Shown in pieces: positions 10,546 to 20,948 of a stretch of DNA of 64,000 nucleotides (position 1 is the stretch's first letter; each line of letters starts with the position of its first letter). This DNA comes from Prunus persica. Taxonomy: Eukaryota > Streptophyta > Magnoliopsida > Rosales > Rosaceae. A program made the translations under genes and the position numbers. A model generated the notes under the pieces. It was not told where the DNA came from. It saw nothing but the letters and a program-made list of their open reading frames with translations, and made no database searches. The stretch spans positions 16,222,950-16,286,949 of the forward strand of contig NC_034009.1 in NCBI RefSeq assembly GCF_000346465.2, given 5' to 3'.

Positions 10546-11196
10546 TGGTATCAGAGCCTGGTTCGATCTAGGGACCTGTGCTTGTGTTCTTCTTGAAGTT
10601 TAAGTGCTCTTCTCCCCCCTTGAGTTGGGGGGGGGGGGGGGGGGTGGGGATATGTTTATTGACCTATCCCAATTACCTTGACATATTTCCATGAAGATGT
10701 TGCTTATTTCTTTGACTCCGACGACCCCTTCTCTTCAAGGGGAGAGGAAGATTGAAGAGAAGTTGTGTCTGAGTGAATTAGCTAAAGTTTATATGGAAGA
10801 ATTTATTGTTGCCATTGTCTCTACTGCCGTGCTCATGGGGTTTCGGTGTTCTGCCTTACCTATTGCCGTGCTCACAGGGTTTCTGTGTTCTGCCTTACCA
10901 ATTGCTGTGCTCACACAGTTTCTGTGTTCTGCCTTACCTACTGCCGTGCTCACAGGGTTTCTGTGTTCTGCCTTATCTACAGCCGTGCTCACAGGATTTC
11001 TGTGTTTTGCTATGTGCCCTATTTTTTAGGGTTTGCTCTTGTGTTTCCGCTGTGAACTTTGTTTTAATTTGTCACTTGTTTCACTCGTGGTTGACTAAAA
11101 GATCTTCTCTACAATTGTTACTTCTCAAGTATGGTGTTCTGTGACTCACTTGTCAAGTTGAGCGTGCGAAATATCTTTGCCCAACTTGAGGGGGAG
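10546..11196 (+). other. Interior of the composite-LTR element
   Basis: A tRNA-iMet primer site (TGGTATCAGAGC) opens it, and an 18-base G run lies at 10627-10644. Then comes a five-unit 39-bp tandem repeat (10825-11010), readable as 13-residue units with core A-V-L-T-G-F-L-C-S-A-L. A polypurine tract closes it. No enzyme domain is present. Confidence 0.85.
10825..11010 (+). repeat. 39-bp tandem repeat, five units
   Basis: The unit TGCCGTGCTCACAGGGTTTC plus TGTGTTCTGCCTTACCTAC repeats with a period of exactly 39 bp, a multiple of three. The flanking frame stays open from 10691 to 11029. Whether it is translated is unknown. Confidence 0.9.
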
Positions 11197-12176
11197 TGTT
11201 GGCGAGTCCTTACTTAGTTAGAATTTTGGTTCCTTATTTCATTAGAATTTTGGTTACTTACCAATTATATTTTGTCCTATTGTAATAGAGATTATTTTAT
11301 TTAGTGTTATGGGGGTTGATGATTTTTTCAACCTTCATGGAGGTAGCACCACCGACTCATTCTCTCATTCTCCACCAACCATCGTTGAGTTGAGTGCCCA
11401 GATGGCTCCGCTCCTACAGATGCAGACTTTGACCCCGAACCCGATCCAAAATCAGGATCCTCTTTTGACGACCCCGACCCCGACCCCGACTATGATGACG
11501 ACCACCCAGACCCCGACCCCGACTATGACGACGACGACCCCGACCCCGACCCCGAAGACGACCTCGACCCCGACCCCGACTCCGAAGACGACCCCGACCC
11601 CCACTCCGATGATGACCCCAACCCCGAATTTGTCTCTGATTCAGACCCTGATCCCGATTTCAACTCTGACTCCGGCCTCGACTCAGGCTCATATTCCGAT
11701 CCCAATTCCTACTCAACTGTATCCTATGCATCTTCCGTTGCACAGATTATGACTTCTCGACTAACGACCCCGACACATGACTTCTCGACTAACGACCCCG
11801 ACACATGGACCAGATTGCGCATTTTGTGAAATCCGAGGATCAATTGGCGGATATTTTGACAAATGCGATTTCCAGTAAAGCATTCCACAATTCACTAGAT
11901 CAGTTGGGCATTGGCGACATCTATGCACCAACTGAGGGGGAGTGTTGGCGTGACTTGTGGATATTGACTTACTTTCCTTACACACCAAGAATTCCTATTA
12001 TAATTGTAATTGATTTACTTTAATTTCTGATTTCCTACTGCAAATAGATTTAGGAATTTATTATTTACTTGCCTATTTAGGTTTTGTTGTATTATAAATA
12101 TGACCTCCTACAAGGAGAAGAATACACAGAAAATTCCCACAAACAAATATTCTCTCATAGTTTTAATATTTTAGCA
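11197..12176 (+). repeat. Right composite LTR
   Basis: Same layout as the left LTR. It contains a 28-bp tandem duplication (11747-11802, 'cttctcgactaacgaccccg' unit) absent on the left. The inner LTR is 11943-12176. Confidence 0.9.
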
Positions 12177-13461
12177 GTACATACCTGCCATTGATGAAAG
12201 CTCAAAAGAAAGTCTTCTACTCTCTGTAGAGTTCTTATGTTCAAATAGCAAGAGGGACTAGATGTTTTGAACGTGTTTGTTTCTAAGAGAGCATGGGCAT
12301 GGACCACCTCTTGAAAATGGAATAAGTTACTATTATATACATGGATTTATTTATTACTCTTATATCTGCAATATTCTTAATGATCAACTTGGAAAAGTCT
12401 TCCCACCAAAAAAAAAAAAAAAAATGGAAAAGTCTTGTGAAAAAGGACTTAATTTGTGTGTGTGTATATAATAAAAATAAAATAAAATAAAATAATTAGA
12501 AATTAAAATCCAAAAAGAAATTAAGCAAAATCAAACTTAGGCAAACCAAAACAATCCTAAAGATACCAATGGAAAGAAGCTTCAAATAAGTTGATTTTTA
12601 AAGTTAATGTCTGTTATATATCTGCAATAATCATGGGGCATTCTAAAAGACTCTATTATCAAAGAAATCCTAGCCTCCCCTCTGTCAAAAAAAAGCCATT
12701 TTCACTTTTAGGAGGGAGAAAGTCACAGTTCTTCCTTCCCTCCCCCATCTTCTTTTCCTCCCTTCTATTCTTTTTCTATTTTCAAAGACAGAAAGTTTTC
12801 TACATTTCTCTTAGTTTTGTTATAATTTTCTTAATAGATTTATTTATTAGTCTTTGTTATATCTGCAATATTCCTAATGATTAACTCGGGAAAATCTTTC
12901 CAGCAAAAACCAAAAAAACTTGGAAAAGTCTTGTAAAAAGGGACCCCTCTCTTGTCCTAATCAAAGAGGGACCGGACAGACTTTTTCAACCCGAGGGGTC
13001 GATGTGGTGACATTACAGAGCTGTGGTTTTAGTGCTCGTCTGGTTCGACTGGTCAGTCGTCCGCCTGAGCTAGTGTCGGTGTGGGCTTTGAGTCCACATC
13101 GTGGTGCTAGTGGTTAATTCGGCTCAGTCAGCCTCCTGTGTCAACTACCACCATGTATACAAACATGGTACAGACAACCGCTTTTTCTGTAGCCCTTTGA
13201 GCCAATACAATAAGATTTTGTAATTTAGTGTCGGCAAAGCAATAATTTAGATTCCTTGTCAAATTCCAATAATACGCATGTCGAAAAAATTTGTTGAACT
13301 GTCACACCCCATACTTTGAGCAAATATTCCAAAGCAAATTCAAAGAAATATTTCACTAAATTAACGTTGGTATATATTTGTTGACCTGAAAAATTATCAA
13401 CATTTATTAATAATAAAAATAATTAAATAACAGCCTAAGCTGTGAGTTAATAGCAACTTAA
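12177..13461. other. Paralogous segment B (right part) and non-coding spacer
   Basis: 12177-12960 continues segment B and matches 26840-27400 and, at its end, 1905-1960 ('cttgtcctaatcaaagaggg'). 12961-13461 shows no gene, and its end near 13310 ('gtcacaccccatactttgag') resembles transposon-edge sequence but is not assignable. The Lys-rich and hydrophobic short ORFs look spurious. Confidence 0.6.
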
Positions 13462-14340
13462 GGCCCTGTTTGGTGAGCTGGACTGGACTGGTTAAGATTG
13501 GGCTTTGAGTGTTGGATTTGTCTGGCTTAGATTGGGTTGGACTTTAATAAGTTGTTTGGCACATTAAGTTGGACTAGGCTACACTGGACTAAAGTCCAGT
13601 CTGTTGTTTGGTACAAGTATGGACTGGACAGCATTGGACTTCAAATAAAATTTATTTTAATGTTTATTAAAATTATTTAATATAGAAATAATTAAATTTA
13701 ATATAAAAAAATGTATAGAAAATTAAAAATAAGAAATCACATGAAGAAACCATAAAAATAGTCCAAAAATTCACAAAATTAATAATAACACGAAAATTCT
13801 TTTAAGTACATTCAAATGATCAAGAAATACTTATGTTATGTTGCTCTATTTGCCATCCACTCATTAAACATCTCAGTAGCCAAATTATCCCTCCATGTAG
13901 ACCATTGGTCGGATGCGGCAATGGTATCAATAGTGGCATGATCGACATTGTTCTCAATGAGGGGATCATAATAAATTTCTTGCTCCATTGGATCTATAGA
14001 CATCTCTCTCCTAATTAACTTGTGTAAAAAACAACAACCCATTATTATTCGGCATTGTGTTTGTATTGGATAGAACGATGGAGTCCTTAAGATTGCCCAA
14101 CGCATCTTAAGAAGTCCAAAACAACGTTCCACCATATTTCTTGCTAATGCATGCTTCATGTTGAAGTATTCTCGATGGTTCAAGGGTGCACATCCTTCTC
14201 TCCATTCCCATAAGTGATATCTCGTTCCTCTGTAGGGCGCAAGAAATCCCTCACAATTTTTGTAACCAGCATCCACAAGGTAATAATATCCTAAACAATA
14301 AATAGGAGTGAATTAAAAAACATAATTCAAATTTATGGTA
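13462..14340 (-). mobile_element. PIF/Harbinger transposon fragment (one end only)
   Basis: The left edge, GGCCCTGTTTGG, directly follows TTAA, fitting the 3-bp TAA/TTA target of this superfamily. The next 170 bp repeat 'tggactggac' variants, as in subterminal regions. A transposase C-terminal exon is inside on the minus strand. Homology to segment B starts abruptly at about 14345 and no matching right inverted terminus is present, so the element is truncated on that side. Confidence 0.75.
13836..14290 (-). pseudogene. PIF/Harbinger DDE transposase, last exon (truncated gene)
   Basis: The minus-strand frame starts after an acceptor (TTTAG at 14291-14295). It reads V-D-A-G-Y-K-N, G-F-L-A-P-Y-R-G-T-R-Y-H-L and V-E-R-C-F-G-L-L-K-M-R-W-A-I-L-R, characteristic of the DDE_Tnp_4 nuclease. 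The second Asp (V-D-A-G-Y) and the Glu (V-E-R-C-F-G) of the catalytic triad are present. The first Asp would lie in an upstream exon that is missing. The frame is about 150 residues against roughly 400 for a whole transposase. Inactive as it stands. Confidence 0.85.
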
Positions 14341-14710
14341 CTGAAATATTTCTTAGAATTCTTTGTAGAGATTTGTAACTTTCTTGTTTTGTTTATGGTA
14401 CTGGAAATGACTTTCTGTTTTTAGGTATTTTAGCTGCACTGCATCCATATGGAAATATATATATGATTTATCTACATTTCAAGATATCAATCATTAATCT
14501 AACCAAAAATCATCTGATGACTACAATTTGTGGCTTATCCACTTTCCTTCATTGGGGTTTCTATTCAAGCAATGCTGGTAGTAAGGTAACATGCCAACAA
14601 GTTCATGAACAAAATTAGAAAAGGTCACTTGCCTTGGAAAGCAAGACTCCAACACGCAACTTCCGTCTCTGATTGTCTTACACGAATTAATGATATGGTT
14701 CAAGACTTTA

Positions 14711-15067
14711 ACCCTCCGTTTGGATGAAGGAATTGAAAATTACATAGAATTCTAAAATGACAGAATTTAGATTTCCATCATTTCAATTTCTAGCAATTGA
14801 AAATTCTAGTGCTTGGATTTATGTATGTTGAATTTTGTAAACGACAAAATTTTGTAAATGGCACTATGGAAATTGTGAAATAACGCCTATTTTGGTGAAA
14901 GTTAATTAAATTTAGGAATTTGATGCCCCAATTTCCACGATTTTTTCCGCGTGTCATTTAATAAATTTCGTACTTAAGTTGCCAAACAAGAAAATTGTTA
15001 ATTTCTTCTCTTAAATTTCTGACTTTTAGTTAAATTCAGAATTATTTTCCTTCATCCAAATGGACCA
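14711..15067. mobile_element. MITE-like insertion in segment C
   Basis: A 357-bp AT-rich block with inverted termini (left CCTCCGTTTGGATGAAGGAA, right reading TCCATTTGGATGAAGGAA on the other strand). It is absent at the matching place in segment B (8595-8600). It has no coding capacity. The target duplication is not clear, so the superfamily is uncertain (PIF/Tourist or hAT type). Confidence 0.7.
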
Positions 15068-15173
15068 TAAACATTTCTTAATCTCCTTCTCTCTTTTTTT
15101 TCTTTTGCTTTCTCTGTTTGAATTTTCTCTCTTTTTGGTTTTGCTTACTCTCACTCACTACTACATTTTACTC

Positions 15174-15722
15174 TTTGCGCGACGAAGAACAAAACGTCGC
15201 GCAAAGTCTCATTTAGTCGCACTAATTTCAGCGCGACAAAACATTCGTCGCGCATATTTCGTCGCGCGAAGATCGTGAAGAAAGCCTTTGCGCGACGAGG
15301 TACAACCCTTCGTCGCGCAAAACTGTGCGACGGGTAAACCATCGTTGCACCAACGGTGTGGAGACGAAACAACTGTTCGTCGCATAAATCTTTGCGCGAC
15401 GATCAATTATTCGGCGCACGTATATTTGCGCGACGACAGGAATAGCGCGACGAAACATAATTCGTCGCGCAAAACATGTTCGGGAGACGTATATGTTCGT
15501 CGCAGAACAATTCGCGCGATGAGAAAGTTTTCGTCGCTCATATATTTGCGCGACAAAAACCTCTGTCGTCGCGCAAATATGTTGCGCGACGAAACGTTTC
15601 GTCGCGCAAAACCTATTTGCGAGACGTATGTATTCGTCGCGCACGAATTAAAAGTGATAAAAAAGTTGATTTTTTTTTTGTTACATGTTGGTTTGCGCGA
15701 CGAAATGTTTTCCGTCGCGCAA
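15174..15722. repeat. CACTA-1 left subterminal repeat cluster
   Basis: Dozens of TTTGCGCGACGAA / TTCGTCGCGCAAA motifs, mostly as inverted pairs with 5-20 nt between them. In other CACTA elements such arrays bind the element-encoded DNA-binding protein. Several overlapping ORFs here are translations of the repeat and are not genes. Confidence 0.92.
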
Positions 15723-15906
15723 AAATAATATTACAATTTTATTTTTATTTTTTTTATTTTTTTATTTTTTATTTTAAATAAAATTGGTTTCTTTTTATTG
15801 ATTAAACAATGAAATTGCAATAAAAATAAATTAGAATAAAATTTTGTTATAAAATAAAATAAATGTATTACAAATAAAATAAATGTTTATGATGAAAATA
15901 AATACA

Positions 15907-17744
15907 CTAATCAAATAATGAAGCAAAATCAACCGGGTCGTCGCGAGTATGCGGCTCGGAGGTCTGGGCGTCCACCGGGGCTGTGGTCTGGGCGTCCACC
16001 GGGGCAGTGGTCTGGTGGGCATGCTCGGGGTGGACGGGCTGGGAGGTCGACGCACGAAACTGCGGGATCGGAAAGCCGCTCTCTGCGAGGGACTGTAGAA
16101 TCACCGACATCTGACCCTGAAGCTCGGCCACCTGTGCTGTCAAAGCAGTCACCTGACTGTTTGACTGCACCGATGAACGAGGTCTAGGTTCCCTCCGCCG
16201 GGCATTCCCCATCCCTCGACAATATGTCCCCAGCCTCCTTCGCTCGAGTCTGATCCAACGTCTCCGTCAAGATCTGAAATCCAGCATCCGATGGAGGAGC
16301 CACAGACTCGAGCGGAGTCTCAGGAGGAAGCTGGGAGGCGGACTCCTGAAGAACCAACTGGCTCCTCTCCACCATCGTCGTCTGTTGAACATAACATAAA
16401 ATATAAATTAAAACATGCATATAAATTGAATGCGTAACATAAGAATTTAAATTAAATAATACTTACATGAAGGGACTCGGCCAACTCATTCCCGGGTCGA
16501 ACATAAACGTCACCAAAGACGTCGATCTCTGGGAACTTGGACCCCTCCTAAATTGAACAAGAGAAGAAAAATATTAGTATGAAAAAAATAAATTAATAAA
16601 AATGACATTAAAAATGAAATATAAATTATGTGATTATTACCCGTCGCCGTGCATCCATCCTATACGAAAAGGGACTGGAGCCAGAATGGTGGAGAAGGGT
16701 CTTCTTCTTCCTATTACCCTTATTCACTTGGGCTTTATTCTGTTATACAAAAAATGAAACGTATTAGTTAAAATATAACAAATTAAATAATAATGAAATA
16801 AAAAAAATGAAATAAACATTAATAAGAAATAAGTAATAATTAAACAAATATGATTAAAAAAAATACCATATATTCGGGCGCTTGAAAATGAGCGCAGAGC
16901 CACTCCCAACTATCCTCCCGCCCCTCAAGCTCCTTCGGGCAACCCTCCTGAAGAGCGACTTGCGGATCATCAAAGGCCTGAAAATGATGGTGCAAGTCGC
17001 TCTTCCACTGCTTGTACCTCTCAGCGATGAGTCTGTTGACGTACACCAACGACTCTTCGTCGAGATCCTCCAAGTTATAGTTCGTCTGCAATCAATTAAT
17101 TAAATACGTTAAGTAATAGAAATATACACAATTTTAAAGAAAAATAATGAAAATGTAAGGTACATACCGACAACTGGCCGCGAACCTCCACCTTTATTTC
17201 GTCAGGAATGACCCTCCAAGACTTCCATTGCATCGGGCAATGGGTCCGCACGACGTGGCCAATGTCGTGGGCCAAGGAGCTATGCAACTCCGCCGTGGGT
17301 GCAGCCCGATGGCGCTCGTCGTATCCGATGCTGATACGACTGTTGGTCACCCGGGTGACCTTCGCTGTCTTCAGCTGACGACACGGCCCTCGGGTGTTCT
17401 TCTTCGCTGCAAAGAAATAAGATATTAATGTTAAATAAACAACATTGTCAAATTTAAATATAAAATTAACAATAAAAAATGGTAGTTATACCTGGCTGTG
17501 ATCCCGAGGCACCAGTACCCTCGGTCGATGTCGTCTTGGTGGTGTCGGCAGGCCGGTGCCGCCGCCTAGCACTAGCAGGCTGCGCGACGGATGACGCAGA
17601 TGACGCTGGCGCCTGGGACGCCCCGGGACCAACTAGCACGTGCTCCATCAAAGCTGGAGCTGTGGCAGCAGATGCCGACTGAGCTGGGGGATCCGAACTC
17701 GGTGCAGTCGTCATCGACCTACCACGTCTAATCAAGTCTAACAT
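15907..17744 (-). pseudogene. CACTA-1 second gene (plant Ptta/En/Spm-type, TNPA-like), one frameshift
   Basis: Likely the DNA-binding accessory protein that recognises subterminal motifs. Six minus-strand exons join in phase: 17744-17492, 17406-17168, 17085-16867, 16739-16641, 16547-16467 and 16381-15907. The ATG directly follows an acceptor (GCAG at 17745-17748). Exon 1 is Ala/Ser/Pro-rich. Exons 2-3 carry the family core (R-G-P-C-R-Q-L-K, then P-M-Q-W-K-S-W-R-V-I-P-D-E-I-K). Exon 4 has the N-K-A-Q-V-N-K-G-N-R-K-K-K motif. The last exon has a short coiled coil (V-A-E-L-Q-G-Q-M-S-V-I-L). The frame shifts in a run of four G (plus coordinates 16228-16231), separating the last ~105 codons, so the gene is damaged or the run is misread. 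No Ulp1 domain is present, unlike in CACTA-2. Confidence 0.8.
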
Positions 17745-17747
17745 CTG

Positions 17748-18600
17748 CACATATAATTTTATTAAGAATTTAAACTAATTAATTAAAAGCATAGCATGAC
17801 CTAGGGTTTGGAATTTCGGAGTATCCGGGACTCCGATCAACAATCGGTCGAATCCTAAACGATCCTAGAAACACAAAGGTACAACTACGTGAGTTTGAGT
17901 TCGATCCAACGGTCCGAACATATCAAACCTGGAAATCGCAGAATAGGCGAAATCCGATCAATACTCAAACGGTAACCAAATTCAAATCCGAGCAAACCTA
18001 CGCGCTCGTGACAAACAGGGGATTGCTCTGGGACACAATGCCCCACTGCCACAGCATCCCACGCGCCACCACACGCGCCGGCAGCGCGTGGGTGTCCAAA
18101 GCGATAACATTCGCCGGAAAATTCTAAAAACTAACGGCCAAGGTTCCTACCCTAGGTTGAAAACAGTAATTGGAGCCACTTTTGTTCTCGGACCTACCCC
18201 GAAAAATAGCCGGAAGTGGCCGGATTTGAAATTCCCAAACCGGCCAAAACCTAGGGTTTTAATTCCTATTTCCTATAGCGAAAATTCAACAAATCCTAGC
18301 CAACCATCAGCTAGAGCACAAAAAATAGTCGAGAAATCATACCTCAGGCGTCGGAAATGGTGGCCGGAGGAGAGAGAAATCGCCGGCGATGAATCGGGAA
18401 AAAACCGGCAGGCTCGACGGCGGGCTCGACGGCGAAGGAAGGGGAGGCTACGGCAAGAGCGGCGGTGGCTGAGGTGACGGCGGAGAGAGAGGGCTGAGGT
18501 GACGGCAGAGAGAGAGGGAAACGGAGGAAAAAACCAGAAATGGGGAAGAAGGAGGCATCGCGCCGTTTCTGCAAATTTTTACGACTTTGCGCGACGAAGG
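17748..18600 (-). promoter_or_regulatory. Leader region of the CACTA-1 second gene; homologous to 32870-33700
   Basis: A minus-strand donor (GAG/GTATGATTT at about 18343) suggests a GC-rich untranslated first exon (18344-~18600) spliced to 17747. The stretch 17800-18520 aligns in the same orientation with 32870-33700: shared 'gagtat..gggactcc', 'caaacctggaaatcgcagaata', 'cggtaaccaa', 'cggcagcgcgtgggtgtc' and 'tggtggcc..gagaaatcgcc' landmarks in the same order. One was therefore derived from the other or both from a common transposon. Confidence 0.6.
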
Positions 18601-19570
18601 ACATCATCCGTCGCGCAAAATGGTATTAATGAATCTTGCGCGATGAAATATCCGTCGCGCAAGGTCTCCCAGAACGCCAAATTTTGAATGGGGATTAGGG
18701 TCTGTGACTTTTGCGCGACGAAAAATACTTAGTTCGTCGCGCAAAAGGCTGTCGTTCCGCCAAATTTTTGGGATTTAGGGTTTAGTGGGAGGCTGAAACT
18801 GAAGGGTTTGTGCTTTTGCGCAACGAAGAGAGTAAACGTCGCGCAAGGGTAACCTTGCGCGACGGGAAACATTATATTCGTCGCGCAAAACGCTGGCGTT
18901 CCGCCAAATTTTTGGGATTTAGGGTTTAGCGGGAAATGAAGGGTTTGTGCTTTTGCGCGACGAAGACAGTAAACGTCGCGCAAGGGTAACCTTGCGCGAC
19001 GGAACACATTATATTCGTTGCGCAAAACGCTGTCGTTCCGCCAAATTTTTGGGATTTAGGGTTTAGCTGGAAATGAAGGGTCTGTGGATTTTGCGTGACG
19101 AAGATAGTAAACGTCGCGCAATGGTTCCCATTGCGCGACGGAAAATATTATATTCGTCGCGCAAAACGCTGTCGTTCCGCCAACATTTTGGGGTTTAGGG
19201 TTTAGCGGGACGCAATCTATTTCACTTTCACTTTGCGCGACGCATACCTTGGTTCGTCGCGCGAGTTCAAGATTGTGATTGAAATTTTCACTAAGTGTTC
19301 AAAGGGGATGGAGGTGTGAAAACTGTCGCCCAGATTGCTCGACGAACATAGGACTGTTCCGTCGCGCAATCTATTTCACTTTCACTTTGCGCGACGCATA
19401 CCGTGGTTCGTCGCGCGAGTTCAAGATTTTGATTGAAATTTTCACTAAGTGTTCAAAGGGGATGGAGGTGTGAAAACTGTCGCCCAGATTGCGCGACGAA
19501 CATAGGACTGTTCCGTCGCGCAATCTATTTCACTTTCACTTTGCGCGACGGTTATAGATATGCGTCGCGC
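18587..19570. repeat. CACTA-1 internal motif cluster with two tandem arrays
   Basis: The GCGCGACGAA motif continues here, 3 kb from the end. 18740-19210 is about four copies of a ~137-145-bp unit (with 'cgctgtcgttccgccaaatt' and 'gggatttagggtttag'). 19211-19545 is two full copies and part of a third of a 154-bp unit ('ctatttcactttcactttgc' start). Each unit contains an inverted motif pair. Confidence 0.9.
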
Positions 19571-19616
19571 AAAACCTAGACCCTAAACCCTAAGCCCTAA
19601 ACCCTAAACCCTAAAA
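19571..19616. repeat. Interstitial telomere-like (CCCTAAA)n
   Basis: About five consecutive CCCTAAA / CCCTAAG heptamers directly after the 154-bp array. 'tttagggtttag' also occurs within each ~140-bp unit upstream, so this probably derives from array sequence rather than from a telomere. Confidence 0.85.
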
Positions 19617-20245
19617 TAGTTTCAATGATCCAACCGGCTAACTTATTTTTTGATACTTGGAGATCATATACGCCAAAAATCAAAAAGACCAAACATTCAG
19701 ATATCAGGGAACGGGACTAAATATTTCGACGGTTATAAATGAAAAGTCATGATTTAACGGTTATTTTAACTCCGATTTTGATCATTTTTTACAGCAACAT
19801 TTGTTGACCCTATATGAATACAATGACTGAATTTGATCTTCAATTTCAGATTTTTACACTAGGGGATACCACATAAACGTTAAGTTACATTTTCACAAAT
19901 GTATGAACAAATTTTAGGGTTTTTGGTGAATATATGATTTTGATAGCACACGCAGTCTACGAAACAAGTTTCAGTCATCCAGCCGTCAAACTTGTTTTTT
20001 TAGACTTCGAGATCATAGACAGCAAAAATTGGACAAAAAAAACATTCAGAGATTAAGTAACGGGGTAAAACTTTTCGACGGTTCTAAATAAAGAGTGATG
20101 ATTGAACGGTTATTTTAACTCCGATGTTGATGATTTTTTGCAGCTACAGTCCTACACTTCATATGAATACAATGAACTACTTCGATCGTCAATTTTAAAT
20201 ATATATGTGTGTATATATTATACTATAACGTTACCTAATATATAT
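19617..20245. repeat. CACTA-1 non-coding direct duplication
   Basis: Two ~230-bp segments (19619-19850 and 19969-20195) share the series 'gtttcaatgatccaaccgg', 'gagatcata', 'aacattcagat', 'ttcgacggttataaat', 'gatttaacggttattttaac' and 'tatgaatacaatga'. No gene is seen. Confidence 0.8.
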
Positions 20246-20421
20246 TTGCGCGACGAAGGGCTCATTATCGTCGTGCAAAAATTCCATACGCGACGCATAT
20301 ATATTCGTCGCGGAAACAATGCGCGACGAGGTATATTCGTCGCGCAAACGTTACGCAACACTTATATATGCGTCGCGTATGGTATGTTTGCGCGACGATA
20401 ATGAGCCCTTCGTCGCGCAAG
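20246..20421. repeat. Small GCGCGACGAA cluster beside the B3 fragment
   Basis: About ten motif copies in inverted pairs (for example 'gcgacgaagggctcattatc' near 20250 and its inverse near 20400), forming one larger inverted arrangement. It ends 175 bp before the captured B3 exon. Confidence 0.85.
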
Positions 20422-20596
20422 GATTTGGCGCCATAAATCCTCATTTAATTCAAATTGTGTATGCTTTGTATTTTTTGGAAAGGTTTTGTATTCATCATTT
20501 TTTATGCTTTGTATTTTTTGGAAAGGCTTTGTATTTCTCAATCAAGCTTTTGATTTTGAACACATCTCTCAATCAAGCTTTTGAGTTAATTCAGCC

Positions 20597-20693
20597 ATGG
20601 CTTCTCTTCATGACACTCCAACATCTTCAGCTCCCATACCCCACTTCTTCAAGATCATTCTAGATGACACTTCTAAAAACATCAGAATTGTAA

Positions 20694-20737
<44 letters not shown>

Positions 20738-20856
20738 GCTAAGAATGTTTTCTGATTATTGAAATATTCATTTCTTTTGTTATTTTTATTGAAGCTTTAA
20801 CTTGTTCTGTTCTGCAGAAAATTCCAATGAAGTTTGTGATGAAATATGGAGAATGA
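20597..20856 (+). pseudogene. Captured B3-domain transcription-factor fragment with its intron
   Basis: Exon 1 (20597-20689, 31 codons) reads M-A-S-L-H-D, then P-H-F-F-K-I-I-L-D-D. A GT-AG intron (20690-20817) with a (CT)n tract and a C-rich acceptor (TCTGCAG) follows. Exon 2 (20818-20856) reads K-I-P-M-K-F-V-M-K-Y-G-E, then TGA. This is the N-terminal start of a B3 DNA-binding domain (REM/VRN1-like: H-F-F-K-I then I-P-x-K-F-V). Only ~35 of about 100 domain residues are present. Its retained intron shows capture from genomic DNA. It lies on the strand opposite to the element's own genes. Confidence 0.82.
20697..20734. repeat. (CT)n microsatellite in the B3 intron
   Basis: About 19 CT dinucleotides just after the intron donor. 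Confidence 0.95.
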
Positions 20857-20948
20857 ATACACAACTACATATGGACAACTACATATATTTAAAGATTTGT
20901 ATTACATAAAATGAATACAGTAACATAATAAATTTACAAATAAATTCA

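Larger units (their letters stand above)
9594..12176 (+). mobile_element. Small non-autonomous LTR retrotransposon with composite LTRs
   Basis: Direct repeats at 9594-10545 (952 bp) and 11197-12176 (980 bp) begin TGTTGGCGAG and end TTTTAGCA. They are flanked by a perfect GTACA duplication (9589-9593 and 12177-12181). The paralogous segment at 26838-26850 (aatagtacatacctgcc) is the empty site. A primer-binding site TGGTATCAGAGCC starts at 10546, and a polypurine tract (TTGAGGGGGAG) ends at 11196. The interior is only 651 bp and encodes no gag or pol. Each LTR contains a second complete-looking LTR preceded by a pol 3' end and its own polypurine tract. Confidence 0.92.

Noticed and set aside
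10789..10992. Antisense ORF over the 39-bp repeats
   Set aside because: Period divisible by three keeps several frames open; there is no other support.
15174..15722. Regularly recurring palindromic units resembling a CRISPR array
   Set aside because: Spacing is irregular, repeats are imperfect, and the block abuts a CACTA terminus in a plant genome.
15151..15781. Several overlapping ORFs of 65-146 codons on both strands, rich in R-D-E, V-A-Q and A-T-K repeats
   Set aside because: They translate the TTTGCGCGACGAA subterminal repeats in different frames. Same for 18729-19025, 20102-20401 and 24945-25727.
18088..18607. 129- and 87-codon ORFs on opposite strands
   Set aside because: GC-rich untranslated leader of the CACTA-1 second gene; composition-driven, with no domain.
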